Shown here in pieces: positions 9,153-16,910 of a stretch of 34,839 bases of DNA. The notes under the pieces are model-generated. The model searched no databases and was not told the DNA's origin. It worked only from the letters and a program-made list of their open reading frames with translations. This DNA is from Lutispora sp. (GTDB lineage: Bacteria; Bacillota; Clostridia; Lutisporales; Lutisporaceae). Made by a program: the position numbers and the translations under genes. Location of the stretch: assembly GCA_028709965.1 (NCBI GenBank), contig JAQUTA010000013.1, positions 1 through 34,839 of the forward strand, read 5' to 3'. Position 1 is the first letter of the stretch, and each line of letters starts with the position of its first letter.

Positions 9153-9185
9153 TGCATAAAAGGAGAGAAGCTCTCCTTTTATGCA
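9153..9185. other. Perfect intercistronic hairpin between livK and livH
   Basis: TGCATAAAAGGAGAG (9153-9167) and its exact complement (9171-9185) surround a 3-base loop. It lies 25 bases after the livK stop. No long U tract follows on the minus strand, so it looks more like an mRNA 3'-end stabiliser or partial attenuator than a full terminator. It would favour excess binding protein over permease. Confidence 0.7.
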
Positions 9186-9210
9186 GTCTATTAAATTTAA
9201 TGTATATAGA

Positions 9211-10383
9211 CTATTTGGCAGAGTATTTCTGCTGGAATACGTATCTGTCTCCTTCTATTTTAACTATAGCAGCATCCTTGCCCTCTGGATTATGAGTGTC
9301 TTTACTTATTGTAATCTGTCCTGTAACACCCTTAACATTTGTAGTTTCAAGCGCTTCTGTAATCTTCACTGAATCAGCCACTCCTGCTCTTTCTAACGCA
9401 TCTACAAATACAACTACTGCGTCATGAACCAAATAACCATTCAATTCTAATTCTTTGTTATATTTAGTTTTGTATCTGTTCTTGAGATCTTGAACTTCTG
9501 GATCATCATAATCTACGTGATTTACTATATAAGTGCCTTGAACTGCATCCTTTGCCATTGTGAAAAGCTGTTCAGATGGTAATCCATCTCCACCCATAAG
9601 AGGTACTGTTATCCCTAATTCTCTTGCTTGATTTGCAATCAAAGCTGCTTCTTTGAAGAATATAGGCAGGAACAATACTTCTGGAGCAGCGTCTTTTATT
9701 TTACTTAACTGAGGTCTGAAGTCAACATCTCCAAACTTGAAGGCTTCTTTAGCAACTATAGTACCACCTTTGGAAACAAAGAATTCTTCAAAAAACTGGG
9801 TCAAACCTTGTGAATAATCATCAGCTACGTCATAAAGTATTGCAGCTTTCTTAAATCCTAAAACTTCAATTGCATAACCAGCTGCAACAGCACCTTGATA
9901 GGGGTCTATAAAGCATACTCTAAAGTTGTAAGGCTTAACCTTACCATCCAATACAGTAACCTTTGGATTTGTAGCAACTGTTGCTATGTCAGGGACTTTA
10001 GCCTGTTCTAATACAGGAGCTATGGGTATAGCATTACCGCTGGCATTAGGACCTAATATAGCGACAACTTTATCTTGCCCGGTAAGCCTCTTTGCAACGT
10101 TTACTGCCTCTTGCGGGTCACCCTTGGTATCATAGCCAATTACTTCAAGTTGCTTACCAAGAACTCCACCTTTAGCATTTATCTCTTCAAAAAGCATCTT
10201 TACTGTGTCAAGCTCACATTGTCCCCATACTGCTTGGTCGCCTGTCAATGAACCCATCCAGCCTACTTTTATGATTTCTTCCGCTGGAGCAGCTGTCTCT
10301 GTCTCTGGCTTTGAACAACCTGTGAAAGCCATTGTCAGGATCATTAAGCTCACTAATAATAATGCAAGAGTTTTTTTATACAT
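9211..10383 (-). CDS. livK: Branched-chain amino acid-type ABC transporter substrate-binding lipoprotein
   Basis: 390 residues. A lipoprotein signal peptide ends at TGC (Cys23), followed by an acidic Thr/Ala linker. The mature part starts IIKVGWMGSLTGDQAVWGQ, the type I periplasmic-binding fold of the LivJ/LivK/AmiC group, with the ILGPNASGNAI and FFEEFF...GGTIVAKEAF regions expected of the family. It is the first gene of the importer operon, with AAGGAGGGG upstream. Two domains close on the ligand outside the membrane and deliver it to LivHM. The ligand could be branched-chain amino acids or another small amino acid or amide. The adjacent GlnKL-like system would fit a glutamine or related ligand, but that is inference. 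Confidence 0.95.
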   Translation of the reverse strand: MYKKTLALLLVSLMILTMAFTGCSKPETETAAPAEEIIKVGWMGSLTGDQAVWGQCELDTVKMLFEEINAKGGVLGKQLEVIGYDTKGDPQEAVNVAKRLTGQDKVVAILGPNASGNAIPIAPVLEQAKVPDIATVATNPKVTVLDGKVKPYNFRVCFIDPYQGAVAAGYAIEVLGFKKAAILYDVADDYSQGLTQFFEEFFVSKGGTIVAKEAFKFGDVDFRPQLSKIKDAAPEVLFLPIFFKEAALIANQARELGITVPLMGGDGLPSEQLFTMAKDAVQGTYIVNHVDYDDPEVQDLKNRYKTKYNKELELNGYLVHDAVVVFVDALERAGVADSVKITEALETTNVKGVTGQITISKDTHNPEGKDAAIVKIEGDRYVFQQKYSAK

Positions 10384-10485
10384 CCTTACCCCTCCTTATT
10401 TTAAACAAAGCCTTTCAGCTTTAATTTACTATAAAACTGAATTTTCAAAAATCTTCAGAAATACTCACAATCTTTTAAAAATTTT

Positions 10486-10514
10486 ATTAATTTTATTCGC
10501 ATAATAAAATTAAT
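10486..10514. other. AT-rich 12-bp perfect inverted repeat at the end of the response-regulator gene
   Basis: ATTAATTTTATT (10486-10497) and its complement (10503-10514) surround a 5-base loop. It overlaps the last codons and stop of the response regulator, ahead of the 109-base spacer before livK. The stem is weak because it contains only A-T pairs. It may be a minor attenuator or operator; there is no clear terminator between the two-component genes and livK. Confidence 0.4.
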
Positions 10515-11317
10515 CCTTCAAAAAACTTGTTCATATTCACTTTTCCGCCACCGTTCCTCTTGCCCCTAATATAATCCATCTCAGCTTTTACATTCTCAAA
10601 ATCAAAAAGCATATTCGAATATCTTTGAAAATTATCTCCTAAATAATCTTCAAGCCCTGCATTTGCTAAGTTTGTCAGACCTTCTTTCATTGCTCGCCTC
10701 ATCCTTTGCTTTACTGTCTTTGAATTATCCGGTAAATATTTGCACAATTCATCTATGGCGCACTCATCGTAGGATTTTTTTGCATTAATGAGATATGCAC
10801 ATATGTTTATTATGTCATTTGTCCCTTTTTCGCCAAGCATACCCAGCATGCTCAGAATATATTTTATTTCTTTAGTTTTGTCTTGTTCCTCTTCTTCCTG
10901 GCCTCCTATATCCTTAAACACTTTTCTTATATTATTTACCATGTCCTCCAATCTTATTTTTTGAGCTACCTTATTAGCAACCTTCTCTACCTCAATTTTA
11001 TTCAAAGGCTTGTTTATAAAGAACTCAATTCCGGATTCGTAAGATTCTGTTATTAATTCATGATCAGAAACCTGGGAAATCATTATAAAATTAATCTTTG
11101 GTCTTATTGCTTTTATTTCTTTTACCAAGGTATTTCCATCAAGCTTTGGCATAAGCAAATCCACCAATACAATATCAGGATTGTTGGCTAAAATCTCCTT
11201 GTAAGCGGTATCTCCATCATTATCGCATCCTATAACCTCTCCTAAATTGTTATCTTCGATGATATTACTCAAAATCTTTACAACATTTATATCATCATCT
11301 ACAATATAGTATCTCAA
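10493..11317 (-). CDS. glnL: GlnL/YcbB-like response regulator
   Basis: 274 residues from the TTG at 11317, which has a perfect GGAGGTG six bases upstream and gives the typical start MRYYIVDDD. A GTG at 11326 has only an abutting GGGAG. The receiver domain (1-120) has acidic residues 7-9, phospho-acceptor Asp53 (VLVDLLMPKLDG) and Lys103 (FFINKPL). The output part (about 140-270: DIINICAYLINAKKSYDEC ... KQRMRRAMKEGLTNLANAG) matches the YcbB domain of Bacillus GlnL, a DNA-binding output unlike common families. In Bacillus subtilis the GlnK-GlnL pair controls glutamine uptake and glutaminase genes. Its position right before the liv importer suggests that it controls that importer. Confidence 0.85.
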   Translation of the reverse strand: MRYYIVDDDINVVKILSNIIEDNNLGEVIGCDNDGDTAYKEILANNPDIVLVDLLMPKLDGNTLVKEIKAIRPKINFIMISQVSDHELITESYESGIEFFINKPLNKIEVEKVANKVAQKIRLEDMVNNIRKVFKDIGGQEEEEQDKTKEIKYILSMLGMLGEKGTNDIINICAYLINAKKSYDECAIDELCKYLPDNSKTVKQRMRRAMKEGLTNLANAGLEDYLGDNFQRYSNMLFDFENVKAEMDYIRGKRNGGGKVNMNKFFEGLILLCE

Positions 11318-11322
11318 AGCTC

Positions 11323-12582
11323 TCACCTCCCGAAAATTCTACTGGGAAAAACAATAGTAAAGCTTGTTCCCTTGTTTATCTCAGATTTCACTGAAATATA
11401 TCCCTGAAAAACATCTCTAGCCAAATCCCTAACCAAGGCGAGTCCAAGACCCCTCTCAATATCTCCTGTTTCTTCATCAAATTTTGTCGAAAACCCAGGG
11501 TTAAATATGTAATGTATGTTATCCTCTTTAATACCTTCTCCGTTATCGGAAACATTAAATACGTAGTCCTTTCCTTGATCATATATATCAAGCTTAAGAA
11601 AACCTTTTTTCTTTTTTCCCATTGCTTCTATAGAATTATTTATAAGATTTCTCAATATAGACATCAGATAAAAATGCTCCGCCACATTAAAATTTACTTT
11701 TACGTTAAAAAATATTTCTATATCTAAATCGTTCAATCTAATATATTCCTTCGTATCTATTTCCAGGATACTAATTATATCCTTGATACTCATACGATTA
11801 CAGTTTGTTTTATCTTTCGACATTTGCTTTAAACCGCTTATTACCCTTATATAATCCTTCTTTATTTCATGTACATCCTTTGCAATATCTAATGCCAGAT
11901 GCTTCAGTTCGTAAGGATAATCATTTTCAGAAATTACTTTATAAGCGAAATATGATTTTTTCATTACATCTTCTATCTCTTTTATATTTTTATTCATAAA
12001 GTATATTTCACTTTTAAAGCTTGAGGTTAGAAGCATCAATCTCCTATATCTCTCTTCATGCTCCTCTTTTGCTAAAAAAGCTTTATAATGCCTAATAGAT
12101 ATAATTACTCCTAATACTATGGAGGCTCTTGTTGCAGCTATCACCACTAGGTTTCTAATTATTTCTATATTCATGCCGACAATGCTTGTCCTTATGCTCA
12201 TCTCAACTATGTTGGATAAAAAATCACACAAGAAAGCTGTTAAGACAAATCTTGTGATATCTTTCTTTACTGCCCTATAATATAAAAAATAATAAAAAAT
12301 ACCATATGCAAAATAGAAAAATACATCAGGACCTACCATAATCCAAGTGATTGGTAAATCCTTAATCTCCATATATTCAATAACTCCTCTAAAAAAGGGA
12401 GATACTATACCTGTAACAAAGCCAACAATTACTGGATTAAGTTCAGCATAATTGTATAAAAAAATTGGAAGTAAAATTACTGAAAGTGTTATTATGAATC
12501 CTTGTATAAAATAATTAAAGTGAAACTGCGATGCTAGGGCCACACATGTTGCAATTAAAAGTGTGTGTTTTAATTTATTCAT
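11323..12582 (-). CDS. glnK: GlnK/YcbA-like sensor histidine kinase
   Basis: 419 residues from the ATG at 12582, which has AGGTG seven bases upstream; an in-frame GTG nine bases earlier has none. About five or six membrane spans (1-165) are followed by a cytoplasmic linker. A phospho-acceptor His near 238 (DVHEIKKDY), an N box (NLINNSIEAM, about 312-321), DNGEG at 346-350 and GLGLALV at 378-384 form the kinase core. The weak H box and multi-span sensor are as in GlnK/CitA-like kinases. The stop region overlaps the response regulator start region, indicating a coupled pair. The signal is unknown; the family links it to glutamine or amino-acid availability. Confidence 0.85.
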   Translation of the reverse strand: MNKLKHTLLIATCVALASQFHFNYFIQGFIITLSVILLPIFLYNYAELNPVIVGFVTGIVSPFFRGVIEYMEIKDLPITWIMVGPDVFFYFAYGIFYYFLYYRAVKKDITRFVLTAFLCDFLSNIVEMSIRTSIVGMNIEIIRNLVVIAATRASIVLGVIISIRHYKAFLAKEEHEERYRRLMLLTSSFKSEIYFMNKNIKEIEDVMKKSYFAYKVISENDYPYELKHLALDIAKDVHEIKKDYIRVISGLKQMSKDKTNCNRMSIKDIISILEIDTKEYIRLNDLDIEIFFNVKVNFNVAEHFYLMSILRNLINNSIEAMGKKKKGFLKLDIYDQGKDYVFNVSDNGEGIKEDNIHYIFNPGFSTKFDEETGDIERGLGLALVRDLARDVFQGYISVKSEINKGTSFTIVFPSRIFGR

Positions 12583-12707
12583 TAAATTCACCTATGCATA
12601 TTTATTAGAGTATAATGCAAGAATTGTCTTTATGCATTGACATAATAATATCATATTTACTTCACAAAGAAAAGTGTATAATATTACGAATATTTGTAAT
12701 TGTACGA

Positions 12708-12744
12708 GAATAAACCAGGGTGAATTATTTACCCTGGTTTATTC
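12708..12744. terminator. Perfect 14-bp terminator-like hairpin
   Basis: GAATAAACCAGGGT (12708-12721) and its complement (12731-12744) surround a 9-base loop. It lies between the threonine dehydratase remnant and the histidine kinase gene. The T run is short (TTTATTCT), but the stem is strong. It shields the two-component operon from read-through. Confidence 0.75.
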
Positions 12745-12771
12745 TTAGGATTTTTTATCATTATCTATTTT

Positions 12772-12990
12772 CTATCTGATTATAGATTTTATCAATGAAA
12801 AATCTAGATTACCGCCACTTATTACTATAGCTGTGTTTTTATTTCTGAATAACCTCGGATTAGCCATAATAGCGGCTATACCTACTGCACCTGCTGGTTC
12901 TGCTATTAACTTTTCTTTATACATGAGGAATATGATCGCCTCTTTGATACTTTCTTCTTCAACTTGTATTATATCATCAAATGTAATCAA
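12772..12990 (-). pseudogene. Threonine dehydratase C-terminal remnant
   Basis: 72 codons that match only the last part of the PLP-dependent catalytic fold of threonine ammonia-lyase (IlvA/TdcB): helix VEEESIKEAIIFL, then KLIAEPAGAVGIAA and the closing VISGGNLD. The Lys-bearing N-terminal two thirds (about 250 residues) are missing. The sequence upstream is occupied by a terminator from the next gene within about 45 bases. A TTG with GGGAG upstream could be read as a start, but a protein without the PLP lysine could not catalyse the reaction. It is most simply a deletion remnant; a non-catalytic retained fragment is less likely. Confidence 0.75.
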
Positions 12991-13037
12991 GCTTATGCAC
13001 TCCCTAATCTGTATTTATGTATATAATATTACCATAA

Positions 13038-13077
13038 AAAGCCCCTCAAGATTGCATATAGCATCTTGAGAGGCTTT
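13038..13077 (-). terminator. Terminator of the lipoprotein gene
   Basis: 15-bp arms with one mismatch (13038-13052 and 13063-13077) surround a 10-base loop. On the minus strand GGGGCTTTTT follows the loop, giving a U tract. It lies 30 bases after the lipoprotein stop. Confidence 0.8.
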
Positions 13078-13106
13078 AAATTATCTGTTTTATGTGGTTC
13101 TAATTA

Positions 13107-13976
13107 TCACTTCTTATATTCGTGTATGTGGATTCTATATTCTACTATTTTGGATTCATTGTCTTTTATTTCTCCATCTATAGAATTTGAATAATCGTCA
13201 CCCAGCCTTACTTCAAATTGAAAATCGGAAGAGCTTAAATTTTTGTATTCTACCACAATATCGCTCCAGCTATTTTCATAACCATCTATAATATCTTTCA
13301 TCGATTTATTTGATATCAGCGTTACATCAAAATATTTCTCATATTCGGTTTCGCTATAAAATCCATCAGTCACCTTATCGCCTTGTAGGATAGGAAATTT
13401 ATCTTCCGGATAACCGTCAGGAAGATCCACTGATTCGCCTGATGCAAGCGTGTTTTTGAGTTTATCTGCCTCTGCTCTTTCAGAGTAATTCACATCTAAC
13501 ATTACACTGCTGCCTTTGCCCTCCATTGCTACCACGGTAATAGAAATTCTATAGCCATCCTTTGTTCCGCCCATCATGCTGCCACTGTCTAATTGAGTAT
13601 TATTAAAGTTATCTGCATCTTTCAATACTTCCTGATAAAAGGTTCCAACCTCATCATACTTTTTCGCCGTTGTGTAAATTATCCCTATAGCATTATTATC
13701 CTTATTATCGATTACATTGCTTATATTGGCATCATCCAACAAAGGTACTACATCCCTTGGAAAATAATCAGGTAGTTTCAGATTGCTGCCCATTTGTCCC
13801 AAATTCACAGTAACATTTGAGCCACTTTCTTCTGCAATTTTATTAATTTCGTCTTCAGCCTTTTCTAATTCCTTATTAGCAGCGTCCATATTCGATTGCT
13901 TAGAGCCGCCCCCACATCCACTAAGCATTACCATGATAATAATGCATACCATTAAAACTAACAGTGTTTTCTTCAA
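13107..13976 (-). CDS. Lipoprotein with internally duplicated domain
   Basis: 289 residues, family not recognised. The signal peptide ends in the lipobox LSGC (Cys21). A charged coiled-coil-like stretch (about 30-52) leads into two copies of a similar unit. LKLPDYFPRDVVPLLDDANI starts near 67 and VDLPDGYPEDKFPILQGDKV near 183. Each is followed by a beta/alpha stretch with a Tyr-Asp or Tyr-Glu helix. The start is TTG, nine bases after GGGGGAGG. It is monocistronic, with its own terminator. The protein is probably anchored to the outer face of the membrane; its function is unknown. Confidence 0.75.
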   Translation of the reverse strand: MKKTLLVLMVCIIIMVMLSGCGGGSKQSNMDAANKELEKAEDEINKIAEESGSNVTVNLGQMGSNLKLPDYFPRDVVPLLDDANISNVIDNKDNNAIGIIYTTAKKYDEVGTFYQEVLKDADNFNNTQLDSGSMMGGTKDGYRISITVVAMEGKGSSVMLDVNYSERAEADKLKNTLASGESVDLPDGYPEDKFPILQGDKVTDGFYSETEYEKYFDVTLISNKSMKDIIDGYENSWSDIVVEYKNLSSSDFQFEVRLGDDYSNSIDGEIKDNESKIVEYRIHIHEYKK

Positions 13977-14101
13977 AATTTAAACCTCCCCCAAAAATAG
14001 TTTAATCTGCTATTATTATAGGAAATATCAATACTTTAGGCTTCTGATTAATTGCACTATGCTTTCAATAAATTGCAAATTATTACTCTTGTTGAATTAG
14101 G

Positions 14102-14620
14102 TTAAAACTTTTCTTTATGTATTTTATTAAAGAGCAAACTTTCTTCATCATGAGGGACTTTTTCTTCATCCGGATAGCCTATGGCAATCATGCACTCAAT
14201 CTTTACGCTTTCAGGGATTTCCAATACCTGCTTGATGTATTCTTCTGATTTTATATCCTCATTGTATTGCCTCTCTCTAACCTGCACCCAGCAAGTGCCA
14301 AGTCCCAATGAATGAGCAGTAAGTTGCATTATAATCGCTGCAATAGAGGCATCCTCTATCCATACGTCATATGGATCTCCATCAATAGCTACAACAATAG
14401 CCAAAGGAGCTCCTGCCAATAGTTGGGAACCTCTTTCTCTGCATTTAGACAATTTCTCAAGTTTCTCCTTGTCCTCTACAACGATGAATTCCCATAGTTT
14501 TCTGCCGCTTGATGAAGGTGCCATCAATGCGCTTTTCAATATAGCATCAATCTTTTCTTTTTCCACCTTTTTGTCTTGATATTTTCTAATACTTCTTCTT
14601 GTTTTTAGTAAATCTAACAT
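14102..14620 (-). CDS. Nitroreductase family protein
   Basis: 172 residues. The FMN-binding N-terminus LLKTRRSIRKYQDK (Arg pair at 8-9), the SALMAPSSSGRKLWEF motif near 31-46, and a Gly-rich LGLGTCWVQ segment near 105-113 are typical of the short nitroreductase family, which act as FMN-dependent NAD(P)H oxidoreductases in dimers. The substrate is unknown. GAGGAG lies upstream of the ATG, and a TAGACA-17-TAATAT promoter precedes it. It appears to be transcribed alone; no obvious terminator follows. Confidence 0.88.
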   Translation of the reverse strand: MLDLLKTRRSIRKYQDKKVEKEKIDAILKSALMAPSSSGRKLWEFIVVEDKEKLEKLSKCRERGSQLLAGAPLAIVVAIDGDPYDVWIEDASIAAIIMQLTAHSLGLGTCWVQVRERQYNEDIKSEEYIKQVLEIPESVKIECMIAIGYPDEEKVPHDEESLLFNKIHKEKF

Positions 14621-14659
14621 AAAATCAATTCTCCTCTCGCAAATTTCTTCTTATACTAT

Positions 14660-14688
14660 ATATTATTCCATCCTAAGTATGATGTCTA
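14660..14688 (-). promoter_or_regulatory. Sigma-A promoter of the nitroreductase gene
   Basis: On the minus strand TAGACA (14683-14688) and TAATAT (14660-14665) are separated by 17 bases, 40 bases ahead of the start codon. Confidence 0.5.
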
Positions 14689-14706
14689 GTCACCCATTTC
14701 TTCCCT

Positions 14707-14731
14707 TAAAGCTTTGCTTTTCTAAGCTTTA
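14707..14731. repeat. 8-bp inverted repeat in the divergent nitroreductase/pucR spacer
   Basis: TAAAGCTT (14707-14714) and AAGCTTTA (14724-14731) surround a 9-base spacer, 25 bases upstream of the pucR -35 box. It is a candidate operator, for example for autoregulation. No U tract follows, so it is not a terminator. Confidence 0.4.
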
Positions 14732-14755
14732 CCGTGTATCCATTGAGCTCATAAC

Positions 14756-14784
14756 TTGTAAGCTAGTGATTAATATTATATAAT
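14756..14784 (+). promoter_or_regulatory. Sigma-A promoter of the PucR-family gene
   Basis: TTGTAA (14756-14761), a 17-base spacer, and a consensus TATAAT (14779-14784), 30 bases ahead of the ATG. Confidence 0.65.
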
Positions 14785-14814
14785 TAATAAAAATTCATAT
14801 TTAGAGGTATTAAT

Positions 14815-15981
14815 ATGGCAATAAAAATATCTGATCTATTATGCTTAGATTTACTTAAGGGCGCAAAAATTATTGCAGGTAAAAATGGCTTAGACAATGA
14901 AATAAAACGTGTAACATTTAATGACTGCCCTTTGGACTTAGATGTAAACAGTAAAATAATTAGAAGTGGTGATTTATACATCAATAGCTTTTATATTGTA
15001 AGAGATAATAAGGAACAACTTATTAGTTTCTTCAAGTTTTATATTGAAAATAAAAGTGCAGGAATATTTATAATTGACGAATACTTAAAAGAATTTCCCG
15101 AAGAAGTTATTGCAATGGCAAATACCCATAATTATCCAATAATTTTGATTTATAATAACACTCCTTACGCAGAAATAATTAATGCTGCAACCGGAATGAT
15201 TTTATTCGACCAATATGATACCATTGCAGAAATGAAAATTAATAATATATTAGATTCACATATAACCCCTGAAGAAATGATGAAAAGCATTGAATATTTT
15301 AATATAGATTTCAAAGAACACTACTCTTCCGTTTTTATTAAAATTAATGATGATTTTTCAAAAAAGGAAAAGTTAATACGAAGTGACCTGGAAAATATTT
15401 ACAGCATTGATTCATATAAATATAGAAACGGATTACTTGCGTTTTTTAGCTATGATGATATTAAAAAGCATTCTATTCTTATTTCTCAAATTTCTGATCT
15501 TACAAGTAAATACAGTAAAGATTACAAGATAGGTATAAGCAACTCTTTTAGTAATATTATGGATTTTAATCATTGTATAAATCAATGCATATGTGCTTGC
15601 GATTTATGCGATACAACGGATAATAACATTATTTACTACAATACACTAAACGTATATAAAATATTATATCCTATGAAAGAAAAACTTTTTCTTAAAGAAT
15701 ATATGGAAGAGATACTCAGACCTCTGGAAGAATATGATAAAATTCATAAATTAGATTTGATAAAAACATTACAAGCTTATATCAATAACGATGGTAACTA
15801 TAAAAAGGTTGGTATTGAAATTGCGCAACATGAAAACACAGCAAGATATAGGGTATCAATGGCAAAAAAAATACTTAATCTTGAAAGTAATCATATAGAT
15901 TTTATTGAGCAAATTTCTATTGCATTTAAAATCAATAAAATATTAAACAAAAAAGGGTTCTTTAAAGCAGCGCAACAATAA
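14815..15981 (+). CDS. PucR-family transcriptional regulator
   Basis: 388 residues. The N-terminal PucR domain (about 5-125) begins KISDLLCLDLLKGAKIIAG and contains the family's NDCPLDL and SGDLYINSFY stretches. The middle is a GGDEF-like alpha/beta region of the PucR/CdaR type. The C-terminal HTH_30 segment (about 325-375: LIKTLQAYINNDGNYKKVGI, then HENTARYRV) is the DNA-binding unit. Members usually sit beside, and activate, purine, amino-acid, GABA or dipeptide catabolism genes in response to a metabolite. Here it converges on the end of the dpp/AroM/DUF917 operon, the most likely target. AGAGGT lies seven bases before the ATG. Confidence 0.88.
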   Translation: MAIKISDLLCLDLLKGAKIIAGKNGLDNEIKRVTFNDCPLDLDVNSKIIRSGDLYINSFYIVRDNKEQLISFFKFYIENKSAGIFIIDEYLKEFPEEVIAMANTHNYPIILIYNNTPYAEIINAATGMILFDQYDTIAEMKINNILDSHITPEEMMKSIEYFNIDFKEHYSSVFIKINDDFSKKEKLIRSDLENIYSIDSYKYRNGLLAFFSYDDIKKHSILISQISDLTSKYSKDYKIGISNSFSNIMDFNHCINQCICACDLCDTTDNNIIYYNTLNVYKILYPMKEKLFLKEYMEEILRPLEEYDKIHKLDLIKTLQAYINNDGNYKKVGIEIAQHENTARYRVSMAKKILNLESNHIDFIEQISIAFKINKILNKKGFFKAAQQ

Positions 15982-15985
15982 AGAA

Positions 15986-16034
15986 AAAGCATTCCAGCTA
16001 AAGTTGAAATATTCAACCTTAGCAAGAATGCTTT
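15986..16034. terminator. Bidirectional terminator between pucR-type gene and the dpp operon end
   Basis: AAAGCATTC (15986-15994) and GAATGCTTT (16026-16034) pair, with an inner stem AGCTAAAGTTGAA/TTCAACCTTAGC extending it. A-rich and T-rich flanks on both sides fit convergent use. Confidence 0.8.
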
Positions 16035-16047
16035 CACTTTTTCTCTT

Positions 16048-16890
16048 TTATTCAAGCCATTTAAATCCTTGTCTTTTCATAAATTCTTTGTATCCCTGCA
16101 TACTTAAAAATCCCTCTTCTTCAAGATAGTAGCATCCAAACCAGTATTGATAAGTAGAAATAATCCCTTTGTCCAGTATATATTGCTTACATTTTTCAGC
16201 ATGCTCTACACCATGATAGGCCTTTGCAGTATTATATATCCTTTCTACAAGTTTGTCTGTGGCTTTTATCTTCTGTTTACCGTCCTTTTCCTTATATGCT
16301 TTCATAAGCATGTCTATATCTATATCTCTATATTCCTCTTCGTGTATGAGTACGCTTTTATCATATCTTAGAGGAGGGGTTGGCGTTTTTGTAGGATATC
16401 CGATTGTAACCATAACAGCAGGGCATACGTATTCGGGAATATTGAGAAGTTTGGCTGCTTCATCAATCATATTTATTATATTTCCTATATATACGGTCTT
16501 TAAACCAAAAGCTTCCGCCGCAAGACATAGCGTTTGGGCACTAATTGCTGCATCAATCAATCCCATCCAAAAATTCATAAATGTATCTGTTTCAATACAT
16601 GGGGCAGGTTCTATCTCATTTATTCTTTTAACTCGTCTGAAGTCTATACAAAATATCAAACTTACAGGTGCTTTCTCTATAAATTTTTGATTTCTACATA
16701 GTTTGACTAACTGTTCCTTTTTTTCTTTTTTAGTAACCTTAATTATTGAATATGTCTGAAAGCCTCCACTGGAAGGACTTTTGCATGCAGCATCCAAAAG
16801 CTGATTCATTATTTCTTCCGGAATTTCTTTTTCCATGTAGCTCCTGCATGTCGCTCTATTGTTTATAATATCAATAATATCATTGCTCAT
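16048..16890 (-). CDS. Nitroreductase family protein with C-terminal extension
   Basis: 280 residues. The first 195 form the nitroreductase fold: INNRATCRSYMEKEI at the FMN-binding N-terminus, ACKSPSSGGFQTYS at 34-47, and a central helix with AAEAFGLKTVYIGNI. The last 80 or so residues (KATDKLVERIYNTAKAYHGV ... YKEFMKRQGFKWLE) extend past the usual family length and look helical; they are unrecognised. It is the last gene of the dpp operon, 20 bases after the racemase gene, with GGAGAGGAG upstream of the ATG. In this context it probably performs a reductive or oxidative step on the imported substrate; the reaction is unknown. Confidence 0.88.
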   Translation of the reverse strand: MSNDIIDIINNRATCRSYMEKEIPEEIMNQLLDAACKSPSSGGFQTYSIIKVTKKEKKEQLVKLCRNQKFIEKAPVSLIFCIDFRRVKRINEIEPAPCIETDTFMNFWMGLIDAAISAQTLCLAAEAFGLKTVYIGNIINMIDEAAKLLNIPEYVCPAVMVTIGYPTKTPTPPLRYDKSVLIHEEEYRDIDIDMLMKAYKEKDGKQKIKATDKLVERIYNTAKAYHGVEHAEKCKQYILDKGIISTYQYWFGCYYLEEEGFLSMQGYKEFMKRQGFKWLE

Positions 16891-16910
16891 ATTATTCTTA
16901 TTCTCCTCTC

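Noticed and set aside
9153-9185. Full intrinsic terminator between livK and livH
   Set aside because: No U tract follows the stem, and the downstream livHMGF genes have no separate promoter that I can see; full termination would silence them.
16253-16690. Plus-strand 145-residue frame inside the nitroreductase gene
   Set aside because: It lies antisense to a conserved protein and has no Shine-Dalgarno. Long antisense frames arise here from codon bias.
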